A stretch of 64,000 bases of DNA from Allobosea sp. BK604 (lineage in GTDB: Bacteria > Pseudomonadota > Alphaproteobacteria > Rhizobiales > Beijerinckiaceae). The stretch spans positions 310,001 to 374,000 of the forward strand of contig NZ_SLZF01000002.1 of NCBI RefSeq assembly GCF_004341515.1. Direction: 5' to 3'. A model generated the notes under the pieces. The model did no database searches and was not told where the DNA came from. It saw only the letters and a program-made list of their open reading frames with translations. Position numbers and translations under genes: made by a program. Below are positions 44,587 to 52,784 of the stretch, piece after piece; the first letter of the stretch is position 1; each line of letters starts with the position of its first letter.

Positions 44587-45285
44587 ATGGCTGCTTCCCC
44601 GCACCCCAAAAAGGATCTCCCCCAACTTGCGCCCCGGCCGGTCCCGGGCAGGCGCGTACGGGCAGGCCGCGTCGAACGAAATGCCGAGCAATCGAAGAGC
44701 CGGATCCTCGAGGCCGCACTCGAGATCTTCGCGGCTGGCGGGTTTGGTGGTGCCCGGGTTGATGAAATCGCACTCAAAGCCGGAGTCAGCAAAAACCTCA
44801 TTTATCATTACTTCGGCAACAAGGAGAGCCTGTATGTCGCGGTCCTAGAAAAATCATTGAACGCGCTAGCAGAATACCATGATAGCTTGCCCGTTCATTT
44901 TGACGACCCCGAAGAGGCGATGCGCCAAATCATCAGAAACACATTCGACTACTTCGTCGCAACGCCGAAAATCATCAGCTTGATGAATACGGAGAACCTT
45001 CTCAGGGCAAAATATATAAAATCATCCGATCTGATTCGGTCAATATATAAACCTATCATGGAAAGATTTCACCGGATTATCGAATTCGGATCCCAAAAAA
45101 GTGTCTTCAGAAGCGATATCGATGAGGTTGATTTGTATATTTCTATATCGGCCCTGTCTTACTTCTATCTCTCCAATCAATGGACGCTCTCTCATATATT
45201 TAAACGCAACCTGGGAGATGCGCCGTTTCTAGCGCAGCGCAAAGAACATATCGTCGCTATGGTGATGAGTTACCTGAAACCGTAG
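44587..45285 (+). CDS. TetR-family transcriptional regulator
   Basis: A 232-residue TetR-type protein. The helix-turn-helix is at about 38-85 (AGGFGGARVDEIALKAGVSK, then NLIYHYFGNKESLY), followed by a helical TetR_C-like ligand domain with an aromatic dimer face (YISISALSYFYLSNQW). From about 44,850 the base composition becomes clearly more AT-rich than the neighbours, hinting at separate acquisition. It is divergent from hyuA and probably represses hyuA-hyuB. Confidence 0.88.
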   Translation: MAASPHPKKDLPQLAPRPVPGRRVRAGRVERNAEQSKSRILEAALEIFAAGGFGGARVDEIALKAGVSKNLIYHYFGNKESLYVAVLEKSLNALAEYHDSLPVHFDDPEEAMRQIIRNTFDYFVATPKIISLMNTENLLRAKYIKSSDLIRSIYKPIMERFHRIIEFGSQKSVFRSDIDEVDLYISISALSYFYLSNQWTLSHIFKRNLGDAPFLAQRKEHIVAMVMSYLKP

Positions 45286-45702
45286 CGCTTAGGTGCTCGC
45301 TGGCTGAATCAGGCTTCGGCGGGCAGTGCGCTTAGCTCGGCGTCAGGCGGGACCGCATCGGCCGGTGTTGTCGAATGCATCAGGCCGGCCGGCAATCGAG
45401 TCGGCTCCGTCAGAGTTAGCGCAGCGACAGCGTTCAAGCTCTCGCCGCCAACGCAGACAAAGCCTCTAGCGCGACAGCGTGGCTCGGTCGTGCCGCTTGA
45501 TGTAGCCAAGCGTCTAGCCTGACCTACAAAGCGCCTTAACTTGTTGTTGAACAATATGAAATTCGGGACCGCGCTTACCACAATTCCCAGCTTCGGAGGG
45601 ACCTGCTCCCTCAGGCCGGTGCCTTCGACGGGCAGTGCTCTCAGTGGCGTCCCTGGCGTGATCACTACTTCTCGCGATAACAGCGGTAGCTTTTCCCACC
45701 GC
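45286..45702. other. Gap without a supportable gene; possible decayed sequence
   Basis: The 417 bp between the TetR and LysR genes hold a 118-codon minus-strand open frame (45309-45665) whose translation matches nothing I know and lacks a Shine-Dalgarno site. The base composition is patchy, as in decayed coding sequence. No RNA or repeat is apparent. Confidence 0.4.
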
Positions 45703-46605
45703 TCACCGAGTATCTAGCTGCGTGCCCAGTTCTATACGGATCGCTTCCGCGAGCGCTATAGCGATCGGGCGCGGTTCCCAATGATCTGGCCAAAACAAGC
45801 CAATCTGTAGCGACAGGCGAGGTCGAAAGCGTCTTAGCCTTTCAACACCTCCGGGCACGCGACCTGCAGTCAGTCGATCCACGAAGGCAAGCCCGGCCCC
45901 GCGCATCGCGAGTTCGAGCGCTACAGACGTCCAGAAGACCTCGATCCGGCGGCGCGGCATGACCTGATGCTGATCGAGCAGAACGTCGAGCGCGATCTGC
46001 GACTGGTCGTGATTGCTCAGCGCGATAACGTCCTGTCCGGCAAGATCGTGGACGCCGATCTCTTCCTTGCTCTCCAGCTCGTGCCCAGGCGGCAGCGCGC
46101 AGAAGAGCTCCAGGTCGACGAGCGGCTCGAAGGACACGCCGCTATGCGTCGAGGCATAAATGCCGACGCCGAAATCGATTTGCCGCGCGGAAACCCATTC
46201 GGCGATCCGTGTCGAGCTGCGTGTCTGCAGGGCGATCGAGACATCGGGGCGATCCTGCGTGAAGGCGGCGACGACCTGCGGCATGACCGTGAGCGACAGC
46301 AGCGGAAGGCTCGCGACGGTCACGTGCCCACGGCGGAGCTGGGCCATGTCTTGCATGAAGCGCTCGAGCTGGCCGAGCCCACTGAAGACCCGCTGGATCT
46401 GGGTGAAAAGCGCCCTCGCCTCGGCAGTCGGCGCGATGCGGTTGCCGTAGCGCTCGAACAGCTTCAGCGCCAGACGCCGCTCCAGCTGCGCGACGTATTT
46501 GCTGACAGCCGGCTGAGCGACGTTCAGTGCCACCGCGGCACGGGATATCGACCCGGCGTCCATTACGGCGCGGAAAATCTCGATCTCGCGAATGTTCAAG
46601 CCCAT
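45703..46605 (-). CDS. LysR-family transcriptional regulator
   Basis: A 300-residue LysR protein with N-terminal HTH (ISRAAVALNVAQPAVSKYVAQLERRLALKLFER) and a substrate-binding-like C-terminal domain. It is divergent from the M24 hydrolase/ABC transporter operon with 96 bp between the starts, the usual arrangement for a LysR activator and its target. The effector is unknown but is probably the substrate of that operon. Confidence 0.88.
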   Translation of the reverse strand: MGLNIREIEIFRAVMDAGSISRAAVALNVAQPAVSKYVAQLERRLALKLFERYGNRIAPTAEARALFTQIQRVFSGLGQLERFMQDMAQLRRGHVTVASLPLLSLTVMPQVVAAFTQDRPDVSIALQTRSSTRIAEWVSARQIDFGVGIYASTHSGVSFEPLVDLELFCALPPGHELESKEEIGVHDLAGQDVIALSNHDQSQIALDVLLDQHQVMPRRRIEVFWTSVALELAMRGAGLAFVDRLTAGRVPGGVERLRRFRPRLSLQIGLFWPDHWEPRPIAIALAEAIRIELGTQLDTR

Positions 46606-46701
46606 GAATCGAGCATACCCGAACGGTTATGCTCCTGCGAGTTACTTGTATTCGATGGTCATGAGAAAGGGTGGTAGGCTGCACGCTTTCGATCAGTCTG
46701 G

Positions 46702-47880
46702 ATGAGCTTGGTGATGACGCAGGGTGATTATGCACGCATGGAGACGGCGTTCGCGCGTGACTATTACGTGCGCAACCTCGCGCTGCTGCAGGCCGACATG
46801 GCAGAGCGTGGCCTCGGCGCGCTTCTGATCTTCGATCCCGAGAGCATCTATTGGCTCACCGGCTATCGCTCAATCGGCTATTTCACCTTCCAATGCGTGC
46901 TTGTGCTGCGCGAGGGTGGCCCCGTAATGATCTCGCGGCGCGTCAACCAGCAGGTCGCGCTGTGCAACGAGAACATCCCCATCTTCGTCGCGATCGAGGA
47001 TACCGACGATGCGATCACGATCCTAGCAGGCGTGGTGCGCGAGCGGGTCGCCCCCTCGGCCGCGATCGGCGCCGAGACCGGCTCGACCTATCTGACCGTC
47101 CAAGCCTGGAAGACACTGAAGAACGCTCTTCCCAACCCCATGCAGGACTGGGGCGGCGTGATCGAGCGGGCGCGGACGATCAAGAACGCCACACAGCTCG
47201 GCTACATGCGCGAGGCGGCGCGCTGCGCCGTCGCCGGGCTTGATGCGGCGGTGAAGGCGATCGTGCCTGGCGCGAGCGAGAACGATCTCGCCGCAGCGAT
47301 GCTGCACGGAGCGACCGCCGCCGGCAGCGAATATACCCGCGTGCCGCTTGTGGTGACTGGGCAGGCGACGGGCGTGTGCTTCACGACGTGGCAGAGGCGT
47401 CCCGTCAAGCGAGGAGACGTGGTCTTCCTAGAGGCTGCCAGCAATGTGAACCGCTACCACGCTATGATCGCGCGCTGCTGCATCGCCGGCGAGGCGACCG
47501 CCGAGCAGAAGCGGCTGGCCGGCATCGTGATTGAATCGCTGGATCGCGCTATCGAGGCCCTGAAGCCCGGCACCACCTCGGGTGTCGTCGACGCGGCATG
47601 CCGCGCCGTCTTCGAAAAGGCCGGCATCGCCACCTATTTCGACCATCGCACAGCCTATGCGATCGGCATTGGCTTCCCGCCAAATTGGGCCGAGGGGCGC
47701 TTCCTCTCGCTGCGGCCCGACGATCCGACCGTGATCGAGCCAGGCATGACGTTCCACATCGTGCCCTCGGTCTTCATGCCGGAATTCGGCTTCTGCTTCA
47801 GCGAGAGCGTCGCCGTCACAGATGCGGGCTGCGAGGTCCTGACCGACTATCCGCGTGAACTCATCGAGGTCGCGTTCTGA
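46702..47880 (+). CDS. M24-fold hydrolase, ectoine-hydrolase (DoeA)-like
   Basis: A 392-residue pita-bread protein with creatinase-type N-domain. The C-terminal part (AYAIGIGFPPNWAEG; PGMTFHIVPS; FSESVAVTD) is like ectoine hydrolase DoeA/EutD. Metal ligands of M24 aminopeptidases are missing: the first Asp is Glu (FLEAASN), the second is replaced, and the Glu of V-E-P-G is V-P-S, as in the metal-free C-N hydrolases creatinase and DoeA. It probably opens a cyclic or guanidino C-N bond. The start is uncertain (ATG 46702, 46714 or 46738). It is followed 1 nt later by the ABC permease gene. Confidence 0.78.
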   Translation: MSLVMTQGDYARMETAFARDYYVRNLALLQADMAERGLGALLIFDPESIYWLTGYRSIGYFTFQCVLVLREGGPVMISRRVNQQVALCNENIPIFVAIEDTDDAITILAGVVRERVAPSAAIGAETGSTYLTVQAWKTLKNALPNPMQDWGGVIERARTIKNATQLGYMREAARCAVAGLDAAVKAIVPGASENDLAAAMLHGATAAGSEYTRVPLVVTGQATGVCFTTWQRRPVKRGDVVFLEAASNVNRYHAMIARCCIAGEATAEQKRLAGIVIESLDRAIEALKPGTTSGVVDAACRAVFEKAGIATYFDHRTAYAIGIGFPPNWAEGRFLSLRPDDPTVIEPGMTFHIVPSVFMPEFGFCFSESVAVTDAGCEVLTDYPRELIEVAF

Positions 47881-47881
47881 C

Positions 47882-48652
47882 ATGGCAGGCGCCTGGCGCT
47901 ACCCCACCGCGGCGTTGCTGATCTGTCTGGCCGCCTGGCATTTCGGAGTGCAGATCTTCAACGTCCCGACCTATCTCGTGCCGTCTCCGGCCGCCGTGGC
48001 GGAGCGGCTATGGAGCGATCGTTACTTCATGCTCTGGCATGCGACGGTCACGCTACTGACCACGCTTGGCGGCTTTCTCCTGAGCGTGCTTATCGGCGTC
48101 CCGCTCGGCATGTTGCTGGTCTGGTCGCGAGTGCTGGAGCGCGCGATCATGCCTTTGCTGGTCGTCTCGCAAGCCTTCCCGAAGGTCGCGATCGCTCCAT
48201 TGATCGTGATCTGGTTCGGTCTCGGCGCTCTGCCCAAAATCCTTATCGCCTTCTCCGTGGCGTTCTTCCCGATAGTCATCGCGACGATCGCCGGCATGAA
48301 ATCGGTCGAGACGGACATGCGCGACTTAGCGCGCTCGATGCAGGCCTCTGCCTGGAAGACCTTCCGCAAGATCAACTTGCCCTTCGCGCTGCCGCAGATC
48401 TTCTCTGGCATCAAGGTCGCCGTGGCGTTCTCGACGGTTGGTGCCGTCGTCGGCGAATGGGTCGGCGCCGACGCCGGGCTCGGCTACCTGCTGCTCTGGT
48501 CGAACGCCAATCTCGATACGCCGCTGCTGTTTTCGGTGCTCATCCTGCTGATGCTGATCGGGCTCGCTCTCTACTACGCGGTCGAGGCAGTCGAGTCCTG
48601 GGCGCTGCCCTGGCATGTGAGCATGCGGGGCGACGAACTCAGGCTCACCTGA
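47882..48652 (+). CDS. ABC transporter permease (SsuC/TauC type), second system
   Basis: A 256-residue inner-membrane protein with six predicted helices and an EAA-type loop (ETDMRDLARSMQASAWKTF). ATG at 47882 is one base past the stop of the M24 gene; the earlier in-frame ATG at 47855 lies inside that gene. It pairs with the binding protein and ATPase that follow and resembles the permease at 36084-36857 in size and topology. Confidence 0.9.
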   Translation: MAGAWRYPTAALLICLAAWHFGVQIFNVPTYLVPSPAAVAERLWSDRYFMLWHATVTLLTTLGGFLLSVLIGVPLGMLLVWSRVLERAIMPLLVVSQAFPKVAIAPLIVIWFGLGALPKILIAFSVAFFPIVIATIAGMKSVETDMRDLARSMQASAWKTFRKINLPFALPQIFSGIKVAVAFSTVGAVVGEWVGADAGLGYLLLWSNANLDTPLLFSVLILLMLIGLALYYAVEAVESWALPWHVSMRGDELRLT

Positions 48653-48687
48653 ACAACATCCAAAACCAAAAAGGGGAACAGTCGACC

Positions 48688-49668
48688 ATGAACATGCTCA
48701 AAGCCCTGGCGGGCGCGGCCGCCGCCATCGTGATCTCGACTGCGGGCGCAAGCGCCCAGTCGAAGCTCAGCTTGCGGCTCGACTGGAGCCTCTACGGCAC
48801 CCATGCCGCCTTCTACCTCGGCGTCGAGAAAGGCCTCTACAAGGCTGAAGGCATCGACCTGACCATTAACGAGGGCTCCGGATCGGGCACGACCGCGCGG
48901 CTCTTGGCGCAGGGTGGCGACCCCGTCGCCTTCGTGGATTTCGGCACGATGGCCAAGGGCATCGGATCGGGCATGCCGATCAAGGCGATCCTCGGCGTCC
49001 ATCAGGCCTCGCCAATGATGATCCTCAGCCATGCCGATGCGCCGATCAAGTCGCCGAAGGATCTGGAAGGCAAGGTCATCGCCATGGCGCCGGCAGAATC
49101 CACGGCGCAGATGTTCCCCGTGCTGCTTTCGGCTGCCGGCGTCGATGCGGCGAAGGTCAGCGTGCTTGCCCCGGCGACCGGTGCGAAGACCGCACTGTTC
49201 CTGCAGAAGCGCGTCGATGCGATCACCGGCGTGACCTATTTCCATCTCCCGCCGATGGAGCGCGATAAGGTCGCCGTGCATTATTTCACCTATGCCGATT
49301 ATGGCGTGACGGCGCTCGAGGGCGGCGTGGCCGCCAATACGGAATGGCTCGCAGCAAATCCGGATCTCGCCAAGCGTTTCGTCAAGGCGACACAGACGGC
49401 CTTCGTCGCGGCCAAGGCCGATCCCGCCGCAGCCGTCGACGCGCTGGTGAAGCTGCGCCCGGAGCAGGCCCGCAACCGTGACCTGCTCATTCGCCAGCTG
49501 CAGATTTCGATGGAGTCGATCGCGACGCCGAACACGAAGTCAATGCCATTCGGCCGGATGTCGGAGAAGGACTGGCAGACGATGATCGACCAGCTGGTCG
49601 CGTCGAAGCAGCTGGCTACCCCAGTCGCACTCGACAAGCTGTTCAGCAACGAGTTCCTGCCGAACTGA
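48688..49668 (+). CDS. ABC transporter substrate-binding protein, NMT1/THI5-like, second system
   Basis: A 326-residue periplasmic protein with signal peptide (cleaved after ASA, about residue 23). The mature start KLSLRLDWSLYGTHAAFYLGVEKGLYKAEG is the NMT1/THI5 family hallmark. AGGGG lies 11 nt before the ATG at 48688. The upstream frame running back into the permease gene is not coding. The ligand is probably the substrate of the DoeA-like hydrolase at the head of the operon. Confidence 0.88.
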   Translation: MNMLKALAGAAAAIVISTAGASAQSKLSLRLDWSLYGTHAAFYLGVEKGLYKAEGIDLTINEGSGSGTTARLLAQGGDPVAFVDFGTMAKGIGSGMPIKAILGVHQASPMMILSHADAPIKSPKDLEGKVIAMAPAESTAQMFPVLLSAAGVDAAKVSVLAPATGAKTALFLQKRVDAITGVTYFHLPPMERDKVAVHYFTYADYGVTALEGGVAANTEWLAANPDLAKRFVKATQTAFVAAKADPAAAVDALVKLRPEQARNRDLLIRQLQISMESIATPNTKSMPFGRMSEKDWQTMIDQLVASKQLATPVALDKLFSNEFLPN

Positions 49669-49679
49669 GCCACGAGATC

Positions 49680-50453
49680 ATGAGCGCAGCAGCGATCGGC
49701 ATCGCCGCGGTCGAACAGACCTTCACGACCTCCGGTGGGCCGGTCAGAGCCCTCGCGGGCATCGATCTCGATATCCGCCAAGGCGAATTCGTGTCCATTG
49801 TCGGACCAAGCGGCTGCGGCAAGAGCACGCTCATGCGTATCGTCGCCGGACTGGTTCGTCCGACCTCGGGCGAGGTGCGGATCGGCGGCCGTCTCGTCGA
49901 TCGCCCCGCGGCCGATGTCGGGATCGTGTTCCAGAAGGCCACGCTTCTGCCCTGGCGCAACGTCATCGACAATATCGCGCTCCAGCTCGAGATGCGCGAC
50001 TTGCCGAAGGCGGCGAAGGCCGATCGGCTGCTCGAGCTCATTGACCTCGCCGGTCTCTCGGGCTTCGAGGGCGCGCTGCCTCATCAACTCTCGGGCGGTA
50101 TGCAGCAGCGCGTCGCGCTTTGCCGCGCGCTGATCCACGATCCGGCGATCCTGCTGATGGACGAGCCCTTCGGCGCGCTCGACGCTATGACGCGGGAGAC
50201 GATGAACACAGAGCTGCAGCGCATCTGGATGGCGAGGCGCAAGACGGTTCTCTTCATCACGCATTCGATCTCGGAAGCGATCTTCCTGTCAGACCGGGTT
50301 GTGATCATGTCGTCGCGACCGGGAACGATCTCCCAAGTTGTCGATATCGATCTGCCGCGCCCGCGTGGCTTCGATTTGATCGCCGATCGGCGCTTCGCGG
50401 AAGCCGTCACAACCGTGCGCAAGGCGCTCGAAGCTACCGGTATGGTTGAATAG
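49680..50453 (+). CDS. ABC transporter ATP-binding protein (SsuB/TauB type), second system
   Basis: A 257-residue ATPase with Walker A GPSGCGKST, LPWRN after the Q-loop, signature LSGGM and Walker B ILLMDEPFGALDAMTRE. It is the last gene of the M24-permease-SBP-ATPase operon, 11 nt after the SBP. The gene order differs from the first NMT1-type system (ATPase-permease-SBP), so the two are not a recent tandem copy. Confidence 0.9.
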   Translation: MSAAAIGIAAVEQTFTTSGGPVRALAGIDLDIRQGEFVSIVGPSGCGKSTLMRIVAGLVRPTSGEVRIGGRLVDRPAADVGIVFQKATLLPWRNVIDNIALQLEMRDLPKAAKADRLLELIDLAGLSGFEGALPHQLSGGMQQRVALCRALIHDPAILLMDEPFGALDAMTRETMNTELQRIWMARRKTVLFITHSISEAIFLSDRVVIMSSRPGTISQVVDIDLPRPRGFDLIADRRFAEAVTTVRKALEATGMVE

Positions 50454-50456
50454 CGC

Positions 50457-50477
50457 CACCGCTCAACCTTAGCGGTG
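50457..50477 (+). terminator. Hairpin after the second ABC transporter operon
   Basis: A 7-bp stem CACCGCT/AGCGGTG with 7-nt loop begins 4 bp after the ATPase stop. No T tract follows, so it may be a weak or Rho-assisted terminator. Confidence 0.4.
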
Positions 50478-50680
50478 CGCCCTCGCTGGACTGCAGAGCA
50501 ACTAGTTCCGAGCAACGGCAGGCCGCGGATTCGCCGCTTAGGCATCCAAGGTGCGCTGGGCGACGTTATGTTTTCGGCCGCTCTGTGGCGCAGTCGTGCC
50601 GCGATCTTTTCCAGGCCGCTAGTCGAACGGCTGTTCCGACCTTAAATAATTGTGATTAATTGATTTTTTCTGGTGGTCCT

Positions 50681-50735
50681 TGGCGCCAATCTCAGCTTCG
50701 GAGGGCAACGCTCTATCCGGCTGAGCTACAGGCGC
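50681..50735 (-). pseudogene. Decayed tRNA-Arg(CCG) copy
   Basis: From the anticodon loop to the 5' end (50696-50735) it matches the tRNA at 31016-31092 with two substitutions; the T-arm region is deleted, leaving only TGGCGCC at the 3' end. Similarity continues into the promoter to 50798 (92 of 103 positions identical over the whole shared stretch). It cannot fold as a tRNA. Confidence 0.75.
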
Positions 50736-50817
50736 TAACCGTGAAGGCTGGACAGCTGATTGGCGACGCTTCGGCAACGCGGGATTTGCGGCTGAGCAGA
50801 GCCCGAGGCGGCAAAAA

Positions 50818-50846
50818 TCACGGGTTCGAATCGCGCCGGGTGCGCC
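50818..50846 (+). repeat. Inverted tRNA-Arg 3'-end fragment
   Basis: On the plus strand, 24 of 29 bases match the last 29 bases before CA of the tRNA-Arg (T arm and acceptor, including TTCGAATCG). It lies 20 bp beyond the promoter-derived end of the decayed copy and in the opposite orientation, as expected of an attachment-site scar. Confidence 0.5.
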
Positions 50847-50858
50847 GCGGGTGTGGCG

Positions 50859-50999
50859 TCAGGCGGTAGCGCTCTCGCTGAGGTCTTTGATCGTGGAGAA
50901 TAGCTTACCGATCCGCAGCTCGTCGAAGACCTGCTCCGGCCCCGTCGGCGCGATGTCCGTGAAAAGCGGCTCGTAGAGCAGGCCGGAATCCATCGTGAT
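50859..50999 (-). pseudogene. C-terminal remnant of a type I restriction HsdR-like protein
   Basis: On the minus strand about 47 codons are open, ending at TGA 50859-50861. The translation contains Y-E-P-L-F-T-D-I-A-P-T-G-P-E-Q-V-F, then IGKLFSTIKDLSESA, the pattern of the last 40 residues of HsdR and related DEAD-box restriction subunits. A stop in frame at 51003 cuts it off, and nothing upstream continues it, so it is a fragment left by deletion. Confidence 0.5.
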
Positions 51000-51102
51000 G
51001 CGTCAGGGGCTCAATTAAGGGGCCGACGAACTGGAACCTGCCGATCGGCGGGCTGCTCAGATCGTTCAACTGGCCGGGGCACCGGCTGGCCGCGCGGGCA
51101 CC

Positions 51103-51206
51103 TAGAGCATTTCCGCGTTTCTCCGAATCGCGAAAATTCTCTAACCTTTTGTTTTGACGCATTTTCTTCACGCGAACCGGTATCCACTTCGCTCGAAAAT
51201 GCTCTA
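51103..51206. repeat. Copy 2 of the ~104-bp palindromic repeat
   Basis: Its ends TAGAGCATTTCCG and CGAAAATGCTCTA are inverted repeats (12 of 13). The inside carries GACGCATTTTCTTCACGCG and ACCGGTATCC. The terminal CTA supplies the TAG stop of the minus-strand gene beginning at 52322, so the element borders or truncates that gene. Confidence 0.75.
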
Positions 51207-52322
51207 GCCCGCCCGCCGCAATTGCGGCGCGCGACGCATCGTCGTCGCGGCAGGGCCAAATGCATCGAACTTGACGTGCACGACCGTTGCCGGGATCCGG
51301 CGCGTCAGCACGTCATATGAGACCTGCCTGTCCGGGCTCGCTTCGTTTCGCTTGATCGCATGGACGATGCCTTGGGTCGACGCGATCGCGAGCAGCAGCA
51401 GGATGGCGTAGGCGCCGAGCAGGCCGCTCGCCGGAACGACGAAATTGAAATGAGGCATCGCTCCCAGGATCAACGGCACATACCAGGAGGTTGCCGAGAT
51501 CGTTCCGAATGCGAGCATCAGAGCGCATTCCCGGCGGGGCAATCCCGCAAACAGGGCCCGGCCGACCTGCCTCTTGATCAACGGCACCACGCTGCTGTGG
51601 ATGAAATAGCCGTTGATCGTAAGCACGACGACGATCGCGATCTTGGCCCAGACTTTTTGGTTCGCGAGCTTGGAAGGATCGAACATCACGTAGTGGAAGA
51701 GGTAGGACAGACCCGAGATCCACAGGATGACCAGCCCACCGGTCACGATCTTGGTCATGAATTCGATGAGAACGACATGCTCGCTCCGGACCTTTCCGGC
51801 CAACAGAAACCTGACCACGATAAGGTCCAGCACGGTCGCGGCGCCGAGCCCGAGAATGATTCCGATGAGATGACCGACCTTGATGATCGATTTGACCATC
51901 GCGCTTGGCTCAGCCGAGACGATGCTGTGAAAAACCTGCAGGATTGCCGACAGCGAGAACGTTGAATCCGGGGGGCATGGCGATGGTTTGCAAACTGCTG
52001 CCGTGGGTTGCGCCGTGTCGGATCTTTCCGATTTCCCGATCGAGCTGAATACGCTTGCCGCCTTGCTGATCGTGGCGCCGTCCTCCGCCCCGGCGGACCA
52101 TCCCGCCCGCGTGCCGTCGAGAGACTGCCGCAATCCTCCATCGGACCATTCCGAGAGGTCCGAACCAGAGCCGCTGAACGAGATCGCGACGGTTGAAAGC
52201 TCGGCCGGGGCCGTTCGCCTGTCGCTGGACATGTGGACGAATGTGCAGCCCATGAGGGCCATGCTCGACATGAAAAGCGCGAGCGTTACTTTCGCGCAGC
52301 GAAGTATCTGAAGTATATCCAA
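51204..52322 (-). CDS. Unknown membrane protein with possible lipoprotein signal
   Basis: A 372-residue protein. An N-terminal hydrophobic stretch ends in A-L-M-G-C (possible lipidation), followed by a polar ~110-residue segment and then about five or six membrane helices between residues 140 and 330. No family recognised. The start is TTG at 52322 (GGGG 9 nt upstream); ATG codons at residues 18 and 21 are alternatives. Its stop codon is formed by the end of the palindromic repeat, so the original C-terminus may have been replaced. Confidence 0.6.
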   Translation of the reverse strand: MDILQILRCAKVTLALFMSSMALMGCTFVHMSSDRRTAPAELSTVAISFSGSGSDLSEWSDGGLRQSLDGTRAGWSAGAEDGATISKAASVFSSIGKSERSDTAQPTAAVCKPSPCPPDSTFSLSAILQVFHSIVSAEPSAMVKSIIKVGHLIGIILGLGAATVLDLIVVRFLLAGKVRSEHVVLIEFMTKIVTGGLVILWISGLSYLFHYVMFDPSKLANQKVWAKIAIVVVLTINGYFIHSSVVPLIKRQVGRALFAGLPRRECALMLAFGTISATSWYVPLILGAMPHFNFVVPASGLLGAYAILLLLAIASTQGIVHAIKRNEASPDRQVSYDVLTRRIPATVVHVKFDAFGPAATTMRRAPQLRRAG

Positions 52323-52784
52323 GTCAGATCGCCCCTGTTCTGGGTGCTCGCGCTCGTAGCGCTTGTAGCAACGGCAGTGGAAGGCAGATTATTAGGCAGT
52401 CGCCATAGGCAAGCCGCCCCTCAATCCAAAGATGAGGGTGTCAGAGCGGCGCTTTCAGTCGAAAATACGCCTCAGGAGGGACGCCGAATCACGAACTGAT
52501 CCAAACACTCATGTCCGTTTGAGGCAATTGTGTGTTTACAAATCGACATATTCGGTGATCGCGGGCCTGGCGCCGATCGCACGCGCGGCCCCCGCCAAAC
52601 ACTGGTTGGGAAACGAGCGAAAGGCCCGAGGCGGCAAGGGTCAGAGGCTCGAGAGCGCCGCAGCTCTGGAGCGGCGCTTCCGTGTCGGCAATGCATATCC
52701 GGCAGGACAGGAGCAAATCACCGGATGATCATGCGGGCTGTATGTTAGCATCGCCGGCATGACGAGGGTCGGGAGCCCGCTCAG
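52323..52784. other. Gap without a supportable gene
   Basis: These 462 bp contain a 98-codon plus-strand open frame (52432-52728) and short antisense ones, without Shine-Dalgarno sites or recognisable products. The promoter for the D-cysteine-desulfhydrase-like gene must lie here, but no clear -35/-10 pair stands out. Confidence 0.45.

Noticed and set aside
45309-45665. A 118-codon minus-strand open frame as a gene
   Set aside because: No Shine-Dalgarno site, no recognisable protein, and composition like degraded sequence; kept only as an unexplained gap.
50905-51171. An 88-codon minus-strand open frame over the HsdR remnant and the repeat
   Set aside because: It is in a different frame from the HsdR-like fragment and runs through the palindromic repeat; no coding signal.
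52432-52728. A 98-codon plus-strand open frame upstream of the PLP enzyme gene
   Set aside because: Arg/Ala-rich translation, antisense frames equally open, no ribosome site.
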